Part shown: piece after piece, positions 26,001 through 38,000 of the stretch
Layout of the letters: every line of letters begins with the position of its first letter
Numbering within the stretch: the first letter of the stretch is position 1
Assembly (NCBI GenBank): GCA_947359465.1
Contig: OX375873.1
Coordinates: 74,402,278-74,466,277 of the forward strand
Direction: 5' to 3'
DNA length: 64,000 nucleotides
Origin: Metellina segmentata
Lineage: Eukaryota > Arthropoda > Arachnida > Araneae > Tetragnathidae
Notes under the pieces: model-generated
Seen by the model: only the letters and a program-made list of their open reading frames with translations
Database searches by the model: none
What the model was told of the DNA's origin: nothing
Position numbers and translations under genes: made by a program

Positions 26001-29000
26001 ACAACGTCCAAAGTAGTAACCTTTTTATTTGCTACAGCCCGTAACACATATATCCTAGATACATCGAAAATCCACACAGCTTCTACTGGGAGTTTTTTGA
26101 AAATCTAGTTAAGTAGTAACTGCTAACTTTAAAAAATTCGACGATAGGTAGGTCGTTGAATTTACGTCGCACTGGAACGAGTGATTGGTGATGGTCTGGA
26201 AAGCTAAGACAACAACTCGTAATTTTTAACCACGTTTAGATGATGACGTCAATACCTGAGTTGGCACAACCAATCTAGAAACTTCCAGACCACACTAACG
26301 TGAGGACATTTGAGGCCACGACAGTTTCAACGTGCACCATCTCCCACGTACACGACGGTATTTGTTTGGATCGAATTTTGAACTTGAAATCCTCCAGTTG
26401 CTTTTCCTCGACTTTACCAAATTGGCTACTGCACGTTAAATGTGCTGTTAGAGACCTTTATAACTGATGCACACTTAAGAACTATTCAAACAAGTTTAAT
26501 AAGCTTATTTTTTAGCTTCGCATGATTGAGTATATGTAAATTATTTTCAGGAAATTCCTTTTTACAGAGATTTATTTATAGAGCATCGACTTATGAATGA
26601 AAAGGAGCTGTCTCTGTTTCCAAACCGATATAGGTGAAGATTGTTAATATTAATAGCTCATGGTAACGTTTATCAAAATACAATGTAAAAGAAATATTTC
26701 ATAACTTTCTTTTGGTAAATTTTACAGTTCTGGTGCATTTTTGACAACCTACTATGTTGAGTGTACAAAGCTGTTGCCGATATTTCTGAAAAGGTAAATC
26801 ATTTTAGTTCTATGGTCCCGCAAGTGTTATTCGTATGAAATATATGGGAATCTACGCTTTTAGACACGTTCTATCCCGCGGAAATCTATCTTCTCCCGAC
26901 TTGAGGATCAAAGAAGCAATAGTGCAGTCGTAATAAAAAGACTAGTATCGACTGTTCGATGCTCCTGAAAACACTCACTCTAAACATTTACGGATAATAA
27001 TTCACTAAAGTTTCAAAAATCAACAAATTAGTATTGACTTATATTATTACTTTCCAATCTGTATAGAAAAAAATAATGATTAAATTATCTTATCAACTCT
27101 ACAAATTGCTGTTAAGAACTCGGTTTTTATGAGTCACATTTCATTTTACAATGACAGCTTATAGATTACATATACTCACTAATTGGCGAGAACGTGACAG
27201 TCTTAGCGTTACTCCGAGGCACTAATTTTATCACATCACATCCACTATGAACTATGTTGAAAGGATGCATGCTTTACTGGTGGACTTAGGGGGTAGTCAT
27301 AGACCGGGGGTGAGAAAATGCGGTTATTCGTTGATTTCTATTCCCATTGAAAATTTAAATCCGTCTTTTTTATTATTTCAGAACTTTCTTCACGAATCTT
27401 GTATTGACTAAGTAAGTGAAGCGTGCAAGTTGTATGTAGTAGCTTCAAACTTTGCATATTATGGGGACCCATTTAATTGTGATATTATTGATTGAAGATG
27501 GATTTCCAATTTCTGAAATGAAACTTCTTGAACAGCGGCTGAGGAATCGGAGTTATTAGAGATGAAATAGGATTGGGGGGCATTGCAAATGTAGTTCAAA
27601 TCTACTTTTATAATTGAATGTTGGAAACTCGTGCCAGAATCAAAATATCGATACTTAAAGAAAGTTGCTTGCCGTCTAATTTCAATTTTTAGTACAACAT
27701 ATTGCTGCAAATCTTTGTACATCACAATTCATTTCGTGAAGTCGAAATATCTTTCACAGTTGACCAATCACCATCTCACAGAATTGCTGCTGACGACTTT
27801 AACAAATTTTTCACCAAATTTCAAAGATTTGACCTAAGGTCTTTGTTAAATGTTATACTTTTTATTAACACATCGATTTTTATTATTAAAATTTGAAAAA
27901 CTATTTTGTATTTCTTTCTCGTAATTATATTTTTTCATGTGTACTTAACACAGCACTTGACATGTACACAGACTTGTGTACATTATGCAAATATATTATT
28001 TAAATTAAATTAAATTTGAATTTGTGTATTTAATGCAATATAACTATGGTGTGTGGCTCTTTATAATACATGAAAAACCGGAATACGGCTCTCATTGATC
28101 TCATGCGTGCCCACCCCTGCCATAGACCTTCTGATGAAATAGACGGAATATGTGCTCGTCATCGAGCTTCCAATGAAGCAGATCGAGCGAGTGCGTGCCA
28201 TAGACCTTCCAATGAAATAGGCGGAGGAAGTTCATGTTATTTCTTCCGATCGCTCGGTTTGAAGATCTGTCACTTGGTTATGTAAAACAGCCTGAATCTT
28301 AATGTGGTGGTTGTATTCATTGGTCAAAGTGGTTTTCCAACGTGTTTAAAAACACTTGTCTAGTCCTTAATAGCCAATGGGCTGTCAATTCACAAGCACT
28401 CGTGATTTACTTTTCTGGGATCTTACGAACGACAGCGACTTATTCCACATGTTCTGTCTATTTCATTGAAAAGGGTAAGCTGGCCTGCATTTGCGTGTCG
28501 TCTAACACGAAATTTCAAGTAACTAACCCAACTGCGATACATAAAAAATTCAAATTCATAATAAAACACTTCAGTCTATCAGTTACTTACTCTCCAAGTT
28601 GTATCGATAGGATGTCTCGTTCATCAAAATCTGATCAATTTTGTTATGATTTGATATTTCATCATCAAGATATTGCCGATTTTATTTTATGATGATGAGA
28701 TCGAGATGTGGTTAGTTTTTATAGCGAGATAGGATACCTCGTTCAGACAACTACAACGACGCATTTAGCTTCTGTACTTCTGGTCTGACATATTAGTCCT
28801 ATACAAAACGGTTATATCAGTCAAATACACAATTGTAAATTCTATTTTTCATCTACTCAAGAATTTCAGCATTTTGTTTTGCTTTTATATTTATTTATCT
28901 TAGATAGAGAGTAAATGCCTAAAAAAAGTGAGTTTTCGTAAATTTCGTATTCCGACTGTGGCAAAACAACGAAATTGATTTAAAGCAAACTTTAATTTTG

Positions 29001-32000
29001 TCAGATTTGCTTGGATTTTGTTTCTTTTGAATTGAGCAATATATTTAATTAGAAATGTGTTTATGCAGAAGAAAAGCTTTTATAAAAGTTGTTTTGATAA
29101 GCTCTAAATTTAATGCGTTTTTACCAAATTCAAAGATGTGTTTCTCTGAATTTTTTTTATTTTTATGTAAAGTGTTTCTGTAGAATAAGTAAGAGGTAAA
29201 ATTACTTGAGTTATGGTTCACGCAGGTCAAGCCGTTGTTACATAGTTTAGCTTACAATTAAATGGATCGAATATTTTTTAATGTTCTTGCCCACTTGATT
29301 TAAATATAGGAAGAGCGATATCGATTTTAATATTGTAAAATTATGTCGCTGAAAAAGATTTAATGATAATTAATTACATAATAGAGATTCCATATTCAAA
29401 TAATGTGTTAAAAATAAGAAATATTGAATAAAAGGTGAATAACAAACATGATTTCTTGGAAGCTGATGTAAGTTTGTTTTGCGTTTTTTTATGAAGTAAA
29501 AATAACACAGAATAAAAGCATCGACTTTGTTTTTAAATGTTTTACTGATTGCTCCTATGTGAAAAATAAAATGTTTTAAAAAAAGAAAGGATACTTTTAT
29601 GTTGGAATATTTCTAAAACCGCCATTTGTAATAAAAATAAATTTAAAAGTTTTATTCATTCTTCAATATTATTGTTAGATTCCAAAAGAATGGAGGAAAA
29701 GTGATACAAAGAAAAATAAAAAGTTTGACGGAGGTAATTCTTTTACTGTTGACTCTGAAGAATCACATGTGTGCAGGAGTGCAGAATATGTCCGAACGCG
29801 CAAACTAGGTTTGGGAGAAATTCAGGCAGCCGTGAGGAAATTTTTGCCCAAGTTTATAAAAAAAAATTCTCAATTTCAATTGTCATCAGTGACGAACAAA
29901 TATTTTGGCTAGCGACTATATTTACACCCCCACCCCCTTTTTTTTTCCTTTGCAGTGAAGCAAATTTTATATGGTGTCATCTTTATATTTTACTGAAATC
30001 GGCGAAAGAAGTTTGCACGCGGAAAACGACAGTTTCTTCGTAGCCTATTGGATAACAGTCATCATGGCGTTGCCTGTGGTGTTGGTTTGCTTCGCAAACT
30101 AAATGGAAATTCGTAGCCTATTGGAAGGAATTCCTTGCGAATTCCAATTTGTTTTGATTCGTTTGAAAGAATCCTTGGACAGGCATTTCCAGGGTGGCAG
30201 ATACCATTTCACGCAGTTTTCTTCAGCATCTCATCTCAAGGTGTGTATGACTTTCAAAGGTGATTGACAATCTTCCCAAAGAGACAGGAAGGCTGTCATT
30301 TCTTGGTGGCAGCTAATCTATATATATAATTCTCTTACGTGGCACGCAAAAAAGACGTTATTTGTAATCTCGTTTTGGCAACACTGTACGATTGTTTGTT
30401 TATAGCGAAGTCTCACGCATCGATTGAATTTATAGCGTTATCGGATGAAACTTTATTGAAAAAAAAAGGAAATTTTAATGAGCTGTTGCAGTTAGTTTAT
30501 AGTAGAACTCAAAGAAAGCGGAGGATCTTTTCAGGGCCATTTAAAAAACGGTCCTTTTCAGGACCAACAATTATAGTTCAACAAGACGCTTGCACTACAA
30601 GACGCTTGCACGGCAACAAACTCAATGAAAAAGTGTGGGTCGTTTGAGTGCTGGGAAAATGTACACACAAACAACATGCTGGGTATTCAATTTCCAAAGC
30701 AACGCTCATATTTCGAGTCAAAATTTGCACAAAGTTTTCATTTGAATTCTGATTTTAGAGATACTGTATATATTTTTTCTGTAATACAGCAAATTTAGAT
30801 TTGAAAAACATTTTTTTGGTAACATATTTTGGGTAACATATTTTGTAAACAATCCCTTCTGCTAGGACACATGTCTTCATTGAGGCGAGCGAAGCGAGCA
30901 CAGGTTCGCGCAGCGAACCAATGAGGATTGCGGTTGGCGAGCGTTAGCGAGCAGGGGGCAGGCCCCCTAGTATAATCTATCAATGTAAAAAAAAAAATTT
31001 TTATTGGAATAAATATTAAGATTTTTTAAATTTGTAAGTAATAGTACTGAGGAGAGAGTTCACAATCATCAACATTGTACTCTAATAGTTGCTTAAACTG
31101 GAATGAAAATGCGGGGAAGCTTTCTGGGAAATTTCAGACAAAACAAATCGTGTTCTGGGGAAATATTGGGCCCTGAAACATTTTCTGCACCCCTGCGATG
31201 TGTGTACTAGTATACTCTTTACTAAGACATTCTTTTGGATTACATTCAGAATCCCAAAATAAATTTGCATCTACATTTATAACTTTTGCAATTATGTAAG
31301 ATATTCATTAATTTAAAATAGAAATTCATTGTAGAATAAAGTAAGACAACCAACACACTTGAAAAATATTTTACAGTTTTCTAAATTATTTTATTTTTAA
31401 TTTAGACTTTATACTTCACTTATTTTCTTTACAGTTCATTTTTAAACGCAAAGTTTTATTTTAATTAATTTACTATAGCTTTCGTCATTTTTCAATGGCG
31501 TAAGTTGAAAAAAATTGCAATAAAATGGAAGTAAAATTTTAATTTGAATCTTTTTTTTACTTGTTAGGTTGTTGAAAAGTAATATATTTATTACACGACA
31601 TACGTACAACATAATGCACTTCTCTACATTTTGCTACAAAATCAAAAACACTTTATTCATGTGCTTTATTTAACTTTAAATTGCTGAACTTAACTTTAAA
31701 TTACTTTAGTTAAGAAAACTTAACTTTAAACTGATGAAAATTTTAAAGATTTAGAAACCATTTTTAAACATGTCAAAGTTTATTTTACCCTTAATAAATG
31801 TGAATTTCCGTTTTAATACATTTCTCTTTTAAATTTCCACACAACAATCTTAAATTTTCTTTTTACACCTTAATAAATTTTAAAAACCTCAATGGTCACA
31901 TTCATGTTAAAAAAAATCCATTCTGAATGAAAAAAAATGAACAATTCATATTTTATCAGCTGAACAATTTATATTTCAAAAGAAAAATTTTGCTTTTTTA

Positions 32001-35000
32001 ACATCTTTTCAGCTTGCGGGAAAATATGAAGTCGCCATTAACTGCACTGGGGTTGGAGCTGGCCGATTGCTTCTTGATCCCAAGGTGACTCCAGTCAGAG
32101 GCCAGGTGTTTCGGGTAGATATATTTCCTTTGATTCAAGTAGACTTTAAGTATTTATAAAATGGGCACTAAACTTTTTATGTAACAAACAAGAATGATCG
32201 AGCATTCGATGAATATTATGATACTATTCCAGAAAGTTCTAATTTTCTCTTCGGGATTGATCCAGGACCGTCACCAATAGTCCGTTGTGTTCCTCGAGTG
32301 TGACGTTAAATAAAAAACCTACCTACCAGAAGGTTCTAGACCAGAAATATTCAACCTTTGGCACACATATTGTCCGTGGTTTTGTTCATGGTACGTGAGG
32401 TATTACATGTAACAACAGTTGTCATACGAAAGAGATACTAACTAGATAGGGATTTTACTTTCTATTACCCAACTGCTTTCGCTTTATACATATAGGGATT
32501 ACCGTAAAATGTAACTTCTTAATTTTAATGACGTTTCACCAATCAACAGTAGTGTATCACATCGTAACAAATAGTGCATCAATAGAATTTCCATTGGTGA
32601 CATGCAGAAATCGTTTTTGGGAGAAAAAAAAGCGAAGTGCTATCATGTCAAGATTATGTACATGAAACACGTTCCACAACAAAACCCATACCACCACTTA
32701 CATTTCTTATAAAATAAAGCCTCTTATATTTATAATACATTTACTGTCACACTTGGTTATCATTGCTATCTATTGTTTTGGAATTAATTGGTTAATAAGA
32801 GAGTCTATTCCTATTCTTCTATGGAACTCTAAAATTCAGAACCAATATATTTTACACGCATTTCAATAAAATTTGCCTGAAATAAGACAGCAATTTACAA
32901 ATTAATGTTTTAGCTCAAACCAAGTAATTATAATTACTTTATGCATAGGACATGTTTTTACTGCTAAGTTAAATGAGGCTATCAAAGCAAGAGTGGCCTA
33001 ACCCACCAGCATACTGAATGGAGATAAATGCGATTTTCTTGCAACCATTTTTATATATTCTTATATATCCACAACATGATTTGAGATTCTGAAAATTTGT
33101 CTTTCAGTGATCAACACTGAGTTATTTAGCAAATTTAAAAGACTTGAACTTGCGCATTAAAACAAATAAAAGATCATGATAAAATTTTCGGATATTTTTG
33201 TGTTAGTCCACTCTTGCTCTGATAGCCTCAAATGTAGGTGGTGGTAGTGGTTTTGCTGTGGAACGTGCTTCCTGTACGTATTCCGGATATGACGTCTCTT
33301 GGTTTGTTTTTCCGAATATTATTTCAGCCCGTCGACAGTAGAAATTCCAAAGAATAAATTATAATTCATATAATGATAGTTAATTTTTCTACAATTAAGT
33401 TGAACACCAAAAGTGATAAACTACATTTTAAATAAACCAAGGATTGCTGTAATTTGAGAGCGTTTGGGTAAGATACTTTAAAATCCACATCTTTCGTCTG
33501 GTTTATTAGTTTTCACTTAAAATCACTCTAATTTCTAATATACCTTCTTGACTCATGCGTACAATCCAAATCCTTAAAAGCGAAAGTTTTTAGTGTAAAT
33601 GAAATTAATTTAGGTTTTCTTTATGAACAATTACAGTGTGTGTCTATGAAATTTAGGTCTCTAATGTTATTTCTGTAAAATTCACAATAGTGTGAAGCTG
33701 AAATTTATTGGTAGCATAGAGCTAAAATCAGTGTGAGGGAACAATATATGCAGGGGATTTATGTCTTCAATAAGTTAAAAACCGGACTGAGAGATAGTAG
33801 ATTTTCTATAATTTTGCCCAATCAGAGAAATCCATTGTCATAACCTTAAATCGAGGAGTAAAAAGTATTTTTTTTAAATATATTCTTCGTGTAATGAATC
33901 ATTTAAAAATAATTTTAAGACATTAAGTTTGATGTTTTTTCTTTTGATACGCTATATAAGGTTAATATCTGTAAGCAAACAATTTTAGTAGTTTTTATCA
34001 TAGGTACGTGCTCCCTGGATAAAACATGGCGTTTTGGCTGACGATGACTTTTACATTTTGCTGAAGTAAGGAGCTGATTACTGCTGCCTTTTATATAAAA
34101 TACAGTAACCCCTCGATATATCTCGCTTCTTGGAGGTAGTTGGATCTACTGCGCATTGGAGGAAGACAACGAGCTACTGGCGACGGTCCGGGATCAATCC
34201 TTAAACGAAAGATCCGAAGACAACAGTCCGATGACGAGATCAACACCTGAGCAGACGCGCCATTTTCCAAACTTCCACACAACATAAAAATGTCGCTTCA
34301 TTAGAGGGCAAGAAGAAAATTCAATTTAGCAAGAGCAAAAAAATCATGTTTATTTATAATGAAAGAATCCAAACTACGTACTAACGAATGCTTCTTTATA
34401 TAGCAAATTCTTCTTCATTGAGAGAATTCTTCTTTATTTAGCGAATTCTTCTTTATTTAGAGAATTCTTCTTTCTTTAGAGAATTCTTCTTTATTTAGCC
34501 ATATGCTTCTTCATTTAAAAAAATTTAAATCTGCACATTATACACATAATCGAGTGTGAAACCGTTTAAATAATACGAAAAAATGGAAGAATGGTTTTGA
34601 AACGAATGACATCTCATAAACATTATCGAGACACCCAAATATTTCTTAACCAATTCAGGATAAATGCTTGAAACACATGACTTTTAAACTTCCAATTTAA
34701 AAAAAAATGATTTTCTTTTTTCAATTTTCTTCGCTGTTCTCAAAATGAAAATTCATGACGAAAAAGTAAAATGGAGCCATGGAGCCGAAAGCGTGATATA
34801 TCAAGACGCGATATAACGATAGGTTACTGTATTATATTATTGGGTCTTGTTTCTGTACTTTGTATCAATTGCTTCAGGCAATAGTGATAAGTCCCTGAAA
34901 TATGTTCCATAACAAAAAAATAAATAAAAAACAACTATTCAAGAGGATTAGAAACAAAATTATTAATGTTTGAATAAGTGCTTGATGCTTGAAAATTGCT

Positions 35001-38000
35001 ATTGAAAATTTTGAAATATGTTTTATTTTTTTGCCCGGAATTTCTTTATTTGAATATGTTTCTCAAAAGTTGAAAGTACAAAACTTATATATATTCTAAT
35101 AAAAGAAAAAAGAAAATTTCTAGTTTTAGACATCTATAAAATATATAGATATAAGATTATATATGAACTTATTGTATACGAATAGAACTGCGTTTTTTTC
35201 TGTGTTAGAAGAACCTTAAGAAGTATAGCAGGAACATTGCAGTTATACAATATTGTTTAGAGCTTATCAGTTTTTACTTATTTATAGCATATATATTAAA
35301 TTTTATTTACACTCAGTTTAACTTATCTATATTAGTATTCTTTGAGGCAAATAGTTTTTTGATATTTCAACATCAATATATTTCTAAGAGAGGTATAACT
35401 TGAAAAAGAAATATTCAATACTGACACCAAGTATTTATGCTGCTATTTTCAATTATTCCAAAGATTTTATCGTCAGCTTACTGGTGAAACACTCAATTAA
35501 TTCAAGGAATAATTGAGTCAATATTTTCAAGGAATGAGTTCTTTTACCTTTTTTAGACAAGAATGAGATGATCCTTAGTGTCCAAAAAGCCCTTTTTTTA
35601 CATGAAATTTCTTGGGAAACTCTCTTAATGAGTGGAATTTGTTCCTCTTATTTCTCCCAGAACTATATTTTATTATTTGGTTTTACTTGTAAGACATCAA
35701 TGCATACTTTGGAAGTGTTGTGTCTTCAAAAGGATTTCCGTCATTTAATGGTTTAAAATATGTATGAGTGATACTTTTCAGTTCTGAAGTGGTGATATGT
35801 GGGGGGACCCACCAAGAAGGAGACTGGAACACAGCTGTTGATCCTGAGGACAGTCGAAAAATTTGGGAAGGATGTACTGAACTAATACCTAGCCTGAAAG
35901 TAAGAAATACTTACACATAAGTTTAATAACTAATCCGTAAAAGTGATTATTGATATCCATATCACTCAGTTTTGAAATTAAATAGATTCAGATTTAATGA
36001 TGCGATTGGTAAATGTGTATTAAGCAAGTATGAGTTTCAATTTCTTCATATACTTTATTGAACTGAATAGAAAAGTTCCAAGAGAAGCATCAGTTTTAAA
36101 GGCGTAATTTGCCTTTTAATTTAACAACTGACATCACATTCTATAGTTTTAAAATTTATTTTAAAAAGAATTTTATAAATATATTTATAAAAAAACATTA
36201 AATTTAAGAGTATTGTCAAAATTGAAAGAGAAATTTCACAAGGCATGGTTTTCATATTGAAATGAATGCAATTAAAATTAGTATGGTATGTAGGCAGAAA
36301 ATCAATGTGATTGAAATTATGGATCTTTGAATTGTAAAATATGTTTTTTTTATATAACTAGGGGGCTCCGCCCCCTGCTCGCTTACGCTCGCCAACCCCC
36401 GGGGATTGCTGCGCAATCCCATTTGGTTTGCTTCGCAAACCAACACTCCTGTCACAGATACCATTTGGTTTGCTTCGCAAACCAACATTACTTTCACAGA
36501 GTGAAACTATCTGAATAATTCGTATTATGCTGATTTCACTTTCCGGTTCATGACGTCACAGCGAGGGCTTCGCTGCGTCTCGCTTACGCTCGCCGACCCC
36601 GGGGATTGCTACGCAATCCGTTTGGTTTGCTTTCTCAAACCAATACTTCTTTCGCAAGTGATTTAACTTTTTTTTGCTTTAACACTTAATGCACCCTAAA
36701 CTAATAGCCGCATCAGTAAAAAATCTTCTGCATCTTGTTCCCTGTACAATTTTAACTAAACATTGTTAATATCCAAACTTTACGATCTGTACTTTGTCGG
36801 TAAACTGTCTTGAAAACAGAGGGAAAAAAGCGAGCCTTTTTCCTCGCCAAATAAAAAGAAATCGTTTTTATGGCAATTGTTGCTACGATAAATTTGATAT
36901 CTGGCAAACCCGATAGTCAAAAGTGTAACCCACTACTGCTTTCGGAAGCAGCTATGCGAACTGAAAAATACGAAATTTGTGTCACCAACTTTTGATTGCA
37001 TCGAATTTATTTATGAACCAATTTTAAAAATAATTGTACCGTAAGAAAGAGTATATTCTGAGGTATACTGCAATATTTTTAAAATTAAAAATTAACAGTA
37101 ATACTATACAGATATGGCCATTTTAGTTTTGTATCGGAAGTTACGATCTGAAAGTTCCGAAAATTGTATGACCCACTTTTATTTGCATCGATTTTATTTA
37201 TTAACCAATTTGAAAAATAATTGTACCATAAGAAAGAGTGTAATGTAATGTATTCAGTGATGTTTTCAAATTTAAAAAATAATGGCTTTTGCCGTAGACA
37301 AAACGGTTTTAACAATAAGTAGCGAAAATATCCAAAGATTCCGAATTTTGTATGACGAACTTTTGATCGCATCCAATTTAATTATTAACCGATTTCAAAA
37401 ATAATAGTACCGTAAGAAAGAGTATATTCTGAGGTATACTGCTATATTTTAAAAATTAAAAACTAATAGTAATTAGATATAGATATGGCAGTTTAAAAAA
37501 AAAGTAACAAAAATGTCCCGATTTTTCCTGAATTTCAAAAAAATATTATCAAGAACCAAATTTAAATTTAAAAAAAAACTCGACGAGCTGCAAAAATTTA
37601 CGTTGAGAGGTACTCTTAAAAAAAAACTCACGACTAAAGACTGAAATTTTGAATGTGTTTTGCTCACTCGCGGAAGAAATTTCACTTCTTCAACTTTAAC
37701 ACTTAATAAAACCTAAACTAATAGCCGCATCGGAAAAAAATCTTAATAATTATCCAGGGAATACGATGAAGAACAAAGCATGTTAATTTCATATTTTTCC
37801 GATCAGTACTTTCTCGGGAAACCGTCTAAGAATGGAGCTAAACAACAAAAATTTCAATTCTTCGGCGGCGGCGGCGGCGGCGGCGGTAACTTTTTTTTAA
37901 TATAGAGAGATACCCTGTATTGCTGCAAAAAAATACATAAACATTTGATTAATTAAATTGTGTTTAAGTGCACAGATTAACACCATTCTTCAGTTTTTAT

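Larger units (their letters stand above)
36358..37910 (-). mobile_element. Helitron on minus strand, 1.55 kb
   Basis: On the minus strand it begins TCTCTCTATATTAAAAAAAA after an A and ends in GGGGGC...CCCCCTAG before a T, fitting Helitron termini. The 3' end (36358-36660) has a chain of palindromes: TTGGTTTGCTTCGCAAACCAA-like twice, GGATTGCTGCGCAATCC, and a second partial terminal module at 36565-36650. The middle (about 36990-37450) has three units of roughly 190 bp. The 5' side has a (GGC)n tract at 37865-37887. It lies in oxidase intron 8. Confidence 0.72.

Noticed and set aside
30100..30310. Possible extra oxidase exon (FPGWQIPFH reading)
   Set aside because: Initially attractive for the missing middle of the protein, but exons 3-5 fill that region exactly in length and phase, and this stretch has stops and no fitting splice phase.
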